Positions 26,801-35,238 of a stretch of DNA of 64,000 nt are shown here, one piece after another. The notes below the pieces were generated by a model, which had not been told where the DNA came from, did not search any database, and worked only from the letters and a program-made list of their open reading frames with translations. Origin of the DNA: Pseudomonas sp. UYIF39 (GTDB lineage: Bacteria; Pseudomonadota; Gammaproteobacteria; Pseudomonadales; Pseudomonadaceae); assembly GCF_029963765.1 (NCBI RefSeq), contig NZ_JALBYU010000001.1, positions 248,001 to 312,000 on the forward strand. Reading direction: 5' to 3'. The stretch's first letter is position 1; each line of letters starts with the position of its first letter. Position numbers and translations under genes: made by a program.

Positions 26801-27441
26801 CCCATTCCCCTGACGTTTTTGATGACATGGTTCCCCAATTTGCGCCGCAGTGCGTGAATCAGAAACTCCACCGCGTTGCTTTCCACTTCATTGCCCCAGC
26901 CGTAAATACGGTCTTCAAGTTCGCTGCGAGAGAGAATGGCGCCAGGCCGGATCAACAGGGCCTGCAGCAGGGCGAACTCACGGCTCGAGAGCTGAACATC
27001 GGAATTTTCGGCGGTGGTGGCTTGTTTGGATACCAGATCCAGCGACACCACGCCGTTGTCCAGCAATGACTGGGCGCTGCCGCCTTTACGGCGTAACACA
27101 GCGCGCATGCGGGCCAGCAGCTCCGCCATGGCGAAGGGTTTGAGCAAGAAATCGTCAGCGCCGCCGTCGAGGCCGCGCAGGCGATCATCAAGGCCATCCC
27201 TCGCGGTGATGATCAGCAGTGGCACCGGGTTGTTGCGGTCGCGAATGCCATCGAGTACATCGAGCCCGTCTTTGCCGGGCAACCCGAGATCAAGCAGCAC
27301 CAGGTCATAGGCTTGGGTTTCCAGTGCCGCAAGGGCGGTGAGTCCGTTTTTCACCCAGTCGGTGGCGTAGCTCGCATCGTTCAGCGCGCCCTGGATGGCA
27401 TCACCAATCATCGGGTCATCTTCGACCAGCAAAATCCGCAT
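26776..27441 (-). CDS. OmpR-family response regulator
   Basis: A 221-residue regulator starting MRILLVEDDPMIGDA. The phospho-acceptor Asp is in DLVLLDLGLPGKDGLDVL, the conserved Lys in LLKPFAMAELLARMRA, and the C-terminal winged helix includes LSSREFALLQALLIRPGAIL and VEFLIHALRRKLG. The ATG at 27441 has GGAGCGGG upstream. A strong terminator hairpin ends nine bases before this start codon, so expression depends on read-through or an internal promoter. It overlaps the kinase gene. Confidence 0.94.
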   Translation of the reverse strand: MRILLVEDDPMIGDAIQGALNDASYATDWVKNGLTALAALETQAYDLVLLDLGLPGKDGLDVLDGIRDRNNPVPLLIITARDGLDDRLRGLDGGADDFLLKPFAMAELLARMRAVLRRKGGSAQSLLDNGVVSLDLVSKQATTAENSDVQLSSREFALLQALLIRPGAILSRSELEDRIYGWGNEVESNAVEFLIHALRRKLGNHVIKNVRGMGWMVSKST

Positions 27442-27450
27442 GTCCCGCTC

Positions 27451-27486
27451 CGAAAAAAAAGGCGCGGCGGTCATGACCGTCGCGCC
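27451..27486 (-). terminator. strong intrinsic terminator just before response regulator
   Basis: On the minus strand, GGCGCGACGGTCA pairs with TGACCGCCGCGCC at 12 of 13 positions and is followed immediately by T8. The T tract abuts the ribosome site CGGAGCGGG of the response regulator. The hairpin lies 63 bases beyond the lipoprotein stop codon. Confidence 0.88.
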
Positions 27487-27549
27487 TGTATTGAAGCACC
27501 TGAGCCGGCGTTTGTCCGCCGCCGGATCAACGCAATGTGCGGCTGTTGG

Positions 27550-27987
27550 TCACAGCTTGCCCTTCATCGAATCGAAGGCTTTCAACAGATCATCCATCGC
27601 TGCTTTGCAATCGTCCTGCTTCGGCGTGCTGGCGCGCAGGGCGGCGAGTGCCCGGTCAATGGCTTTGTCCAGCACATGCCAGTCACTGGCAGCGCGGGGT
27701 TTGATGCCGGCTTCGGCGGAGTCCCAAGACGTTTCCAGATCCTTGATGCGGGTTTTCGCCCCGGGCAGGTCGGTTTTATCGACGAGCGCGGCGACATCGG
27801 CGGCGATGTTGCGGAACTCGGACAGATCACCCAGTTTTGAACCGGACTGGGCGGATGCGCTCACCGAAGTGGTCGGCGTGCCAGCAGCAGGTTTGTCGGC
27901 AGGTTTCGAGCAGCCGGCGGCGACGCTGAGCAACAAGATCGACGAGACGATGGCAACGTGGCGAATGACAGTTTGAAGTGGACGCAT
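27550..27987 (-). CDS. lipoprotein of unknown function
   Basis: A 145-residue predicted lipoprotein. The signal segment [17 protein letters not shown] gives a lipobox ending at Cys26. A short Ala/Pro/Thr/Ser linker and a helical domain follow ([53 protein letters not shown]). An ATG at 27987 starts the lipoprotein signal directly. It lies 28 bases downstream of the COG4705 membrane gene and ahead of the two-component genes. The helical part recalls small periplasmic histidine-kinase-associated proteins, but no family is recognised. Confidence 0.8.
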   Translation of the reverse strand: MRPLQTVIRHVAIVSSILLLSVAAGCSKPADKPAAGTPTTSVSASAQSGSKLGDLSEFRNIAADVAALVDKTDLPGAKTRIKDLETSWDSAEAGIKPRAASDWHVLDKAIDRALAALRASTPKQDDCKAAMDDLLKAFDSMKGKL

Positions 27988-28015
27988 GAAAAATCCTTGA
28001 TTGGCTTTTGAAGGG

Positions 28016-28780
28016 CTACTGAGTGACGGTTTTACGGGTGCCGACGCTGATTTGCGCGACCGCAACCAGAAGAACAATGACGCACAGGAAGATAGCGCTG
28101 GTCCAGGCGGCACCCATGCCGAGGCCGCCGTAGGTTTTGGCCTGGGTCAGCAAGTCGCCGAGGGAGGCGCCAAACGGACGGGTCAGGATGTAGGCGATCC
28201 AGAAGGTAAGCACCACATTGCCGCCCAAGCGCCAGGCCACCAGGGTCGCGGCGATCAGCCCACCGAAAATCACGGCGCCGAGGGTGAAGCCCAGGCCCAG
28301 CGCTTCAGTAGCCAGGTCGCCCGCTGCAGTGCCGAGGGCAAAGGTGCAAAGCACGGTAGTCCAGTAAAAAAGCTCCCGTCGCGGGGTGACAATTTCGCGG
28401 ATCGACAAGTTGTGCTCCACCCGGTACCAGACCAGGAAGTTGATCGCCAGTAGAACGGAAAAAACCGCCGTGCTGGTGTACAGGCTGATGTCGAGCATGT
28501 CGGTCATGATGTCGGTGATCTGTGTCCCGACGATGCTCACCAGCACCACGGTCAACCAGTAAATCCAGGGCGTGTAGGCTTTGGTGCGCAGTTGAAAGCA
28601 CAATGCGAGCGCCAGCAGGACGGCCATGCCGATGCTGGTCCAACCGGCGCCGAAACCGGCATCTACGGCCAGAAAGTCCGCGCCAGTTTCACCCACCGTA
28701 GTGGACAAAATCTTGATCACCCAGAATGACATCGTCACCTCGGGTACTTTATTGAGCCATCCGGCTTTTTCGGGATTCAT
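28016..28780 (-). CDS. COG4705/DUF347-like membrane protein
   Basis: A 254-residue protein with about eight hydrophobic helices, made of repeats typical of the uncharacterised COG4705 membrane proteins. The marker [20 protein letters not shown] followed by GETGADFL is near the N-terminus, and related repeats are [32 protein letters not shown] and [17 protein letters not shown] lies upstream of the ATG. It is the first gene of a minus-strand group with a lipoprotein, a response regulator and a kinase. Transport of a small molecule or ion is likely but not established. Confidence 0.85.
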   Translation of the reverse strand: MNPEKAGWLNKVPEVTMSFWVIKILSTTVGETGADFLAVDAGFGAGWTSIGMAVLLALALCFQLRTKAYTPWIYWLTVVLVSIVGTQITDIMTDMLDISLYTSTAVFSVLLAINFLVWYRVEHNLSIREIVTPRRELFYWTTVLCTFALGTAAGDLATEALGLGFTLGAVIFGGLIAATLVAWRLGGNVVLTFWIAYILTRPFGASLGDLLTQAKTYGGLGMGAAWTSAIFLCVIVLLVAVAQISVGTRKTVTQ

Positions 28781-29186
28781 GTGCGGGTAGCCTCTCCTGA
28801 GCGGCGCTGAACTTGCGCAGGGGAGAAGATACGCAGCGAAACTTAGCTGAGACTGAGGGACGGTGATGCGATTGCTACAGTTCCTTTGCCGGGTAGATCG
28901 GTGGAGGCGTTACTCCGGATTTGGGGACGCTTTTTATTACTTGCGCAGCCTACTAAGGGCGCCATGTTCAAGGCGAAGCAGGCCGGCAGAAACAGGGTGA
29001 GGGTGGCGAGGTCCATGGCGGGGCTCCAAAAGCAGGACCGGTATTTTTATCACAGGCCTGGGGTGGCTTGACCCATACAGTGGTGGACGGCGGTCGCGGT
29101 ACAGCTGAGGGGTGTTTTGTTCAATACAGCCGTCAGGTCGCGATTTACCTTGAGGCCTCGTTCAACTGATTTGAAGAAGGTCTGTG
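28781..29186. other. intergenic region with LysE gene remnant
   Basis: A 406-base gap. It contains the 20-codon beginning of a LysE-type gene on the minus strand (28957-29016), and otherwise no open frame with support. The part at 29017-29186 serves as the upstream region of the intact LysE gene and carries GTACAG and ATACAG half-sites near 29100-29130. Confidence 0.5.
28957..29016 (-). pseudogene. N-terminal remnant of a LysE family exporter gene
   Basis: An ATG preceded by GGAG at good distance opens a frame reading MDLATLTLFLPACFALNMAP, the characteristic start of a LysE/RhtB exporter subfamily, which should continue GPNN. Instead the sequence turns into an unrelated stretch (LVGCASNKKR) with no membrane character. 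Only about 20 codons remain. It points away from the intact LysE gene at 29187, which belongs to a different subgroup. Confidence 0.6.
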
Positions 29187-29774
29187 ATGAGTCTGATTAT
29201 CTCGATGGCGGCGTTTGCACTGGTGGCTTCGATAACGCCAGGGCCGGTGAATATCGTGGCGTTGAGTTCCGGCGCGCAGTTTGGTTTTCGCGCCAGTCAA
29301 CGGCATGTGGCCGGGGCGACGCTGGGTTTCGTCGTGTTGTTGGTGTTGATGGGATTAGGGCTGCATGAAGTGTTGCAGCGATGGCCAGCGCTGACGCAGG
29401 TCGTGCAATGGGCGGGTGTGTCGTTCCTGTTGTACATGGCCTTCAAGTTGGCGGCCGACAAAGGGCATCTGGATGCGAAGGAGTCAGGCCGGGCGCCGTC
29501 GATGCTGTATGGCGCGGCCATGCAATGGCTCAACCCGAAAGCCTGGCTGGCCTGCGTGGCCGGCATGGGCGCTTTTGTGGCGGATGGCGAGGCGCGGCTG
29601 GTCTGGCAGTTTGCGGCGGTTTATCTGGTGATTTGCTACGTGTCGGTCGGCTGTTGGGTCTACGCCGGGACGTTTTTGCGCGGGTATTTGAGCAACGCCA
29701 AAGGCATGCGGTTGTTTAACCGAAGCATGGCGTTGCTCTTGGTGGTGTGCGCGGGATATTTGATCCGGGCTTAG
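29187..29774 (+). CDS. LysE/RhtB family amino acid exporter
   Basis: A 195-residue inner-membrane protein with six hydrophobic segments. The family signature near the N-terminus is ITPGPVNIVALSSGAQFG, and the second conserved part is MLYGAAMQWLNPKAWL. Members export amino acids or related compounds. GAAGAAGG six bases upstream supports the ATG at 29187 over the GTG one codon earlier. The gene converges with the large Fic-domain gene, with only ten bases between the stops. Confidence 0.9.
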   Translation: MSLIISMAAFALVASITPGPVNIVALSSGAQFGFRASQRHVAGATLGFVVLLVLMGLGLHEVLQRWPALTQVVQWAGVSFLLYMAFKLAADKGHLDAKESGRAPSMLYGAAMQWLNPKAWLACVAGMGAFVADGEARLVWQFAAVYLVICYVSVGCWVYAGTFLRGYLSNAKGMRLFNRSMALLLVVCAGYLIRA

Positions 29775-29784
29775 GCGCTGCGCA

Positions 29785-32700
29785 TCAACCCAGGCCGCTC
29801 AGTGCATTTTCTACCGGTAGCGGCAGAGCGTTGAACCGATTGGCTCGCAGTTCCGTGATGGCATAGATGGCGCGCGCCGTGCGGCCATTTCCGTCGACAA
29901 AACTGTGGTAGCCCAGGAATGCACCCAGCATCTGTTTGCCGAAGTGCTCATGAGCCGAATCCAGGGCTGCCAGGTGTTTTTCCAGCATCGCTGCGCCCGA
30001 AACGTTGGACGGGTAACGCGCTTGAGCAGTAGGGCTGCGCAAGGCATCTGTAGCTTCGGGCACCAGACGCCGATGCAGTTCTTTGTAGACGGCAGGGTCG
30101 GTCAGGGACTTGCCATTACCGCTGAACTCGCGAAGCACGGTCCTGATGTTATCAACCTCGTTTCGAGAGCTCGACGCTTTGAGAATCCAGGCAGCGGCTC
30201 GATCAGCGTTGTCGGTCAAGCGGTCCGGATTAAAGGACAGATCGTCGAGAACGCCGCTGTAGGGTGCTTTGCCAAGGTCCGAAGCGAGCAATGTTTTTTG
30301 ATGTTGATTCATGGCCGACAGGTTTTTGTACTCCACCTCCAGAAGGTTGTTGAACAGCTCCGGCAGCGTTGTGTGATCCTTGAACTGTCGCAGGTTATCC
30401 AGGGAAAACTTTTGCGCTTGCTGGCGTATCAACGAATCGACAATGTCCGAATCCAGAACCTTCTTCAGCGATTGAGCGGTGTCAGACTGGCGTGCGAGGT
30501 CGGTCAACGAGCCTTCAAACAAATGCTGAAACTCCGTTTGGGGAACGTTCTTGAGCAACTTTGCATCATTGGCTTGCAGGTGCTTGAGCACATGTTCAGC
30601 GGTTTCGAGCCCATCGCTTTTAAACAGCGCCCGCGCATGCGCTACGGTGTCGAGGCTCATGCGGATTCGCGCGGCTGCACCGGTGTGGTCGAGGGCTCGC
30701 AGCAGGTCGTATGAATGGGCGCCTGTCAGGCGATACAGCTGCGCCCTGACGATATGCGCCGCAGGAGCAGTATGGCCGGCGAGTTTTATCGCGCCTCTGC
30801 CAATCAGTTTTGCACCGCCCTGGATCAGGGTGGGTATTCCATCCAGCGGGTTAAACAGGGAAGCGACGGTGCGCGCGCCAATCCGGGACGCGGAAAACAA
30901 TTTTGTGGCCAATGACGCGCTCTTTCCAACAGCCTTGCCCACTTGTGCCGGCACGCTGGCGAAGACAAAGGCAACCGCCGCCGCGTCCATCACGCAACTG
31001 GCGATCGCGTCCCGCTGCCTGGCCGGAACACCGGAAGACAAACCCTCGATGCATTCCTTGAACGGAATGATCAAATTCAACAGCGTATTAAAGATGACAT
31101 CGAACTTTTCCGACGCCAGTTCCTGTTCCGTGCTGTCACGGCCCATGTCCGCCAGTTCACTTTCGGTCAGGAAGGGATGCTGCTCAGCGATCAGGTCGCT
31201 GATAGCTTTTATGCGCTCGGCGTTGAAGTAAGCCATCGGTTTATTGGAGTGGGTCCGGTGCGACGCACTGTCGAATTCACCTATCTTGCGCACGAATACC
31301 GAAGACTTCGTATCACTGCGGGGCGCAGCGTTTTTAAAGTAGGCATCCAGATCCAGTGGCGTATCCAGAAGGCCGTTGTCTTCGACAAATTTGTACCGTG
31401 TGCCGTCCTTTTCATAACTAAACAGGTATTGACCGACTGTCTCCCTGAGTTCCGGCGTGCTCCGGCATTCAGAGCGCAACGGGAACAACTCGAAGCAGCG
31501 AACCAGCATGCCTTGATATTCCGCACAAATAATCACGCCGTAACGGGCGGTTCGCTCCCGTGTCGCCTCGGGTATTGATCCTACGTTGAAATGCTGTTTG
31601 TAGGCTTCTAAGCGGTAGATAGCCAATCGGCCATGTTCGATAAATCTTCTGTTGGATTCCTCCAACTGTGAAAACACATAGCGAATCGTGGTCGAGAGGC
31701 CGGATATCAGATCGTTGTAGTGATTGTGCACGGCTGTTTCATATAGGTCGGCAACCGGGTACAGCCTCTTGAGCCTGGGGAATTCCTGATAAATATCGCG
31801 GCCCCTGGTACGCCCCCAGTCCTGCGTGTGAAGTTGGTCGCTCATGTACAAGTCCAAAACCGACACTCTGCTTGCGCCACCGCCACCGGAGCCCCGGTGT
31901 TTGACCAGCCGTTCATGAGGGTCGCAAGTCGGTACGTTCGATGTCAGCTCTTTCAATGCGAGGGCTTTGCGTCGGGGAATTGGCTTGTTGATCGCGTTAA
32001 GCGCGGTAGACAGCGTCTCGACATACTCGTTATAGGCCTTGATGCCTTGATTGATCGTTTCGAGGTTAAGGTTGCCGTCCGCGTCGCGTTGGACCAGTCC
32101 ATTCATCAATGCCCACGTAACGACCGGGTCAATCCCCGCCGTGGCGTGCAAATCGTTGAGTTGCGGGCTGAGCCCCGAGATCGGGCTAAAGCCCAGCAAG
32201 TGTTCATAGGTCATGCGCCGGGAGCAACCTGGAACAATGCTTTCGGCCAGGCCCACGGCTTGGCAGAGGATGACCCAGCCCGGGGTTCCAACCTTCAACG
32301 ACGGGGGTAGTTCGCGCACCAGAAACTCCGGTGCCATACCCGCCAATGCCAGTTCGGCCACCAGGGGGGCGATGAGTTTATCGAGCTTGAAGCGCTGAAT
32401 CAGATGCGCTTCCAGGTCGTTGCGGACATCGGAAGGCTGGCGCTGAACCTGGGCGGAGGAGTAAAGGTTGAACCCTGCAAACGTCGTGTTGGCCGTGTCC
32501 ACCTCGGGATCGAGGTCCAGCAGCATGGCGGCGATCAGCAACTGATCGACAAATTGCTTCGACGCCTTGGGGCCTGACTCGTCGGTGAACCAACCCAGCG
32601 CATCAATGTAGTTTTGCCCGGTTTCATCCAGCAGGCGCGCGTCGCTGATCAGCCGATGCAAGCGGTACTCGAGGCTCTGCGGCTGCTTGTCCGATCCTGC

Positions 32701-33450
32701 GTTTTCCATCACCAGCGAGGCGCCAAAGTATTCGGCCAACGGCATTTCGTTGCCGGTCAGTTGCGCGGTGATGTCACGAATAATCGCGCGTTTGCTCTTG
32801 GTTAACTCGAAGGGCGAATCCTCCGGAGCGTCCAGCAGCTCCCAGTAGTTACCCGTGTCCGGCATGTCCGGCATAACGGCGAAGTTCAGCAGGTCAATTA
32901 GCGCTTTGGTACTTTCTTCATCGGTGGGCAGTGGCAAGTTGTGAAAACGCAACCATTGGCCAACAGCAATTCGATTATTGGAAGATATGAAACCGCCCAT
33001 TTGCCTGGCCATCTTTGCCAGCAACGCCAGATTCTGTTTGAACTCGGCAACGTCGGTAATATGAGAGGTGATGTCGACGCGCGCGAAGAAACGGTTGGTG
33101 ACCTGTTCAGCTCCATCGCCAGGGGGGCCGAAAGAGCTGATGTCTTCCCGGACGTAATAGAGACGGCCTTCTTGGTCAACATGGAAAGTGGCGTGTTCGC
33201 GGATAAATTGTTCGGTGCGGATGTTCATGAAGTCGGGCTGTCGAATCATTCTCGACAAAAGAAAGGCGCTGCTGTGATGAACTTCATGGAAGGCGGAGTT
33301 GGGCACGCAGGAAACGGCCAGTCGATCCCACGCCCACGCCAAGGCTTGGTAAAACAACTCATCCCCCATGGCGTTGGTGAGCGCTTCGGTAATCGCCATT
33401 CGTTGGCGTTCATTGCCGGAAGTCAGGTTGGCCTGTTCTTGCAATTGCAT
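29785..33450 (-). CDS. large Fic-domain protein, candidate AMPylating toxin/effector
   Basis: A 1221-residue protein with no signal peptide. At the very C-terminus, residues 1182-1193 read HSFVDGNGRTAR, a complete HxFx(D/E)GNGRxxR Fic motif with catalytic His1182; only the usual Pro after His is Ser. The Fic helices span roughly 1040-1221. The N-terminal half (1-515) is helical and unrecognised. A glycine-rich hinge (GSGGGGAS) lies near residue 520. A hydrophobic stretch near 815-920 (DAAAVAFVFASVPAQVGKAV, PTLIQGGAKLIGRGAIKL) resembles membrane-insertion regions of large Pseudomonas toxins. The strict inhibitory motif (S/T)xxxE(G/N) was not found; SSRNEV near 1094-1099 is the closest. No antitoxin, chaperone or secretion gene adjoins it. 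Fic proteins transfer AMP or other groups to target hydroxyls; target unknown. Confidence 0.85.
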   Translation of the reverse strand: MQLQEQANLTSGNERQRMAITEALTNAMGDELFYQALAWAWDRLAVSCVPNSAFHEVHHSSAFLLSRMIRQPDFMNIRTEQFIREHATFHVDQEGRLYYVREDISSFGPPGDGAEQVTNRFFARVDITSHITDVAEFKQNLALLAKMARQMGGFISSNNRIAVGQWLRFHNLPLPTDEESTKALIDLLNFAVMPDMPDTGNYWELLDAPEDSPFELTKSKRAIIRDITAQLTGNEMPLAEYFGASLVMENAGSDKQPQSLEYRLHRLISDARLLDETGQNYIDALGWFTDESGPKASKQFVDQLLIAAMLLDLDPEVDTANTTFAGFNLYSSAQVQRQPSDVRNDLEAHLIQRFKLDKLIAPLVAELALAGMAPEFLVRELPPSLKVGTPGWVILCQAVGLAESIVPGCSRRMTYEHLLGFSPISGLSPQLNDLHATAGIDPVVTWALMNGLVQRDADGNLNLETINQGIKAYNEYVETLSTALNAINKPIPRRKALALKELTSNVPTCDPHERLVKHRGSGGGGASRVSVLDLYMSDQLHTQDWGRTRGRDIYQEFPRLKRLYPVADLYETAVHNHYNDLISGLSTTIRYVFSQLEESNRRFIEHGRLAIYRLEAYKQHFNVGSIPEATRERTARYGVIICAEYQGMLVRCFELFPLRSECRSTPELRETVGQYLFSYEKDGTRYKFVEDNGLLDTPLDLDAYFKNAAPRSDTKSSVFVRKIGEFDSASHRTHSNKPMAYFNAERIKAISDLIAEQHPFLTESELADMGRDSTEQELASEKFDVIFNTLLNLIIPFKECIEGLSSGVPARQRDAIASCVMDAAAVAFVFASVPAQVGKAVGKSASLATKLFSASRIGARTVASLFNPLDGIPTLIQGGAKLIGRGAIKLAGHTAPAAHIVRAQLYRLTGAHSYDLLRALDHTGAAARIRMSLDTVAHARALFKSDGLETAEHVLKHLQANDAKLLKNVPQTEFQHLFEGSLTDLARQSDTAQSLKKVLDSDIVDSLIRQQAQKFSLDNLRQFKDHTTLPELFNNLLEVEYKNLSAMNQHQKTLLASDLGKAPYSGVLDDLSFNPDRLTDNADRAAAWILKASSSRNEVDNIRTVLREFSGNGKSLTDPAVYKELHRRLVPEATDALRSPTAQARYPSNVSGAAMLEKHLAALDSAHEHFGKQMLGAFLGYHSFVDGNGRTARAIYAITELRANRFNALPLPVENALSGLG

Positions 33451-33685
33451 GATTTAAGTTCCATCTTCGAGTGAGTGAGCAAGTTGCCTGGTTGGCGGAA
33501 ACTTGCCCATTACGTTAATTGAACTGATGCGCATTGTTGTTTTGGCTATATGTCCATATATGTATAAAGCAGGCGTGGGGTGAGCAAGGTGTCGGGTGGC
33601 GTGCCAAATACCTTAGTGGGGCGATGTATTGCAGTATGTATATGCGAAAGTTTGCCGCGGGTTCTTTTATTGATGACGGCTGATG
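33451..33685. other. AT-rich intergenic region upstream of Fic gene
   Basis: A 235-base gap, noticeably richer in A and T than its neighbours, including ATATGTCCATATATGTATAA at 33548-33567. It must hold the promoter of the Fic gene (minus strand) and the 3' end of the AraC transcript. No clear -35/-10 pair or terminator could be settled by eye. Confidence 0.4.
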
Positions 33686-34519
33686 TCAACTCCGGTATTG
33701 CCCCGGCGTCGCCGCCAAATGCTGTTTAAATACCCGTTGAAAGTGCGCCTGATCGGCAAACCCGGCTTCAAGTGCCACATCGGCAATCAATTTGCCGCTA
33801 CGCAACCGCTCCCGGGCGAACTGAATTCGCTGGTTGAGCACAAACGCGTGGGGCGTCATGCCGTAACGCTGCTTGAACGCGCGGATCAGGTAGGAAGGCG
33901 ACAACTGTGCGGCCGCGCAAATGTCTTCGAGCTTGAGCAGTTGCGTGCAGTTGTCGCGGATGTATTCGGCCGCCCGTTCCAGTTTGAAATTGGGTTCGCG
34001 CAGTGGTTGATCACCCGGGTTGAGGCGCTGTTGCACATCGGTGAAAAACTCCACCGCGGCGCTGTGTTTGCGCAGGATGTCGTGCTGATCATCGACCAAC
34101 ACTTCATACAAACCCTTGAGCCCGGCAAACAGATCGGCGTCGTGCAAGTGAGTGATGGAAAACCGCCGAAATGCCTGGTCCTGGCCAAACCCCAACTGAT
34201 GCTGCAAGTCGGTCAGCCACGGCGTCTCGACGTACAGCATCAGGTACGACCACGGCTGGTCATCGATGGGGTTGCAGGCGTGGACATCACCGGGATTCAT
34301 CAGGACCACGGTGCCGGCGCTGACCTGAAATTGCGATTGCTCGTGAAGGTAGGTACTGCGCCCGGCCGTAATTGCACCGATGGAGAAGTGCTCATGAGCA
34401 TGCCGGGTGTAACAGACCTCGCGGCCGTCGGCGATGGAACGGGCTTCGATGAAGGGCAGGGCGTCGTCGCGCCAGAAGCGCGGGGCTTTGTCAGCGTCTT
34501 TGGCAACGGCGGGCTTCAT
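33686..34519 (-). CDS. AraC family transcriptional regulator
   Basis: A 277-residue regulator. The N-terminal cupin-like effector domain has HAHEHFSIGAITAGRSTYLH and VVLMNPGDVHACNPIDD. Two C-terminal helix-turn-helix units are LKLEDICAAAQLSPSYLIRA and ADVALEAGFADQAHFQRVFK. This type commonly accompanies LysE exporters in pseudomonads, and a LysE gene lies on the far side of the Fic gene, so the Fic gene may have separated an original pair. The downstream neighbour is a VOC gene on the same strand. Confidence 0.9.
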   Translation of the reverse strand: MKPAVAKDADKAPRFWRDDALPFIEARSIADGREVCYTRHAHEHFSIGAITAGRSTYLHEQSQFQVSAGTVVLMNPGDVHACNPIDDQPWSYLMLYVETPWLTDLQHQLGFGQDQAFRRFSITHLHDADLFAGLKGLYEVLVDDQHDILRKHSAAVEFFTDVQQRLNPGDQPLREPNFKLERAAEYIRDNCTQLLKLEDICAAAQLSPSYLIRAFKQRYGMTPHAFVLNQRIQFARERLRSGKLIADVALEAGFADQAHFQRVFKQHLAATPGQYRS

Positions 34520-34554
34520 GGTCAGCGTCCTCGGCAGGTCAGCGTCGAAGTGTA

Positions 34555-35058
34555 TTAGCTCTCGCCGTCAAAGGCTCGTTGCAGCGCAGCGATATCGAGT
34601 TTTTTCATCTGCAACATCGCCGTCATGGCGCGTTGGGATTTTGCCGTGTCAGGGTCTTTCATCATGTCCATCAGGGCAACCGGTACGATCTGCCAGGACA
34701 CACCGAATTTGTCCTTGAGCCAGCCGCATTGCTGGGCCTCAACGGGCCCGCCCGCGGACAGGCGCCCCCAGAAGTGGTCGACTTCTTCCTGAGTATGGCA
34801 ATTGACCTGAAATGAAACCGCTTCATTGAACTTGAATACGGGGCCGCCGTTGAGGCCGGTAAAACTCTGCCCGTCCAGTTCGAAACTGACCGTCATCACC
34901 GAGCCGTCGGGCCTGCCGTGTGTCTCCTGACCGGCCTTGCCATAGTGGGTGGTGGCGCTGATTTTCGAATGATCGAAGATCGCACAGTAGAACTTCGCGG
35001 CCTCCTCGGCCTGATTGTCGAACCACAGGCAGGGCGTGAGTTTTTGAACGCGGTGCAT
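34555..35058 (-). CDS. VOC family protein (PhnB-like)
   Basis: A 167-residue vicinal-oxygen-chelate fold protein of the group annotated as 3-demethylubiquinone-9 methyltransferase-like or PhnB-like. It begins VQKLTPCLWFDNQAEEAAKF and includes FNEAVSFQVNCHTQEEVDHF and GWLKDKFGVSWQIVPVAL. GAGGAG supports the start. Its partner substrate is unknown. It precedes the AraC gene by 35 bases on the same strand, so the two may be cotranscribed. Confidence 0.88.
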   Translation of the reverse strand: MHRVQKLTPCLWFDNQAEEAAKFYCAIFDHSKISATTHYGKAGQETHGRPDGSVMTVSFELDGQSFTGLNGGPVFKFNEAVSFQVNCHTQEEVDHFWGRLSAGGPVEAQQCGWLKDKFGVSWQIVPVALMDMMKDPDTAKSQRAMTAMLQMKKLDIAALQRAFDGES

Positions 35059-35238
35059 GGTGTAGCTCCTCTACGGATCTCTCAGGCTGGACTTTCAGCG
35101 TAGTCAGCCTCGGGTCGTCTGGCCGTACCGTAGATCGACAAGTTGAAAGAGTTTCCTTTCGACGGAATCAACGATGTCGGCATGACCCGATAGCCGCTAG
35201 ACTTGCCGACCTGGTTTGCCGCAAGGACGCTCTGCATC

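Noticed and set aside
28016..29774. Whole 28-34 kb stretch as a prophage or integrative element
   Set aside because: No integrase, tRNA target, attachment repeats or phage genes were found, only gene remnants and one large accessory gene.
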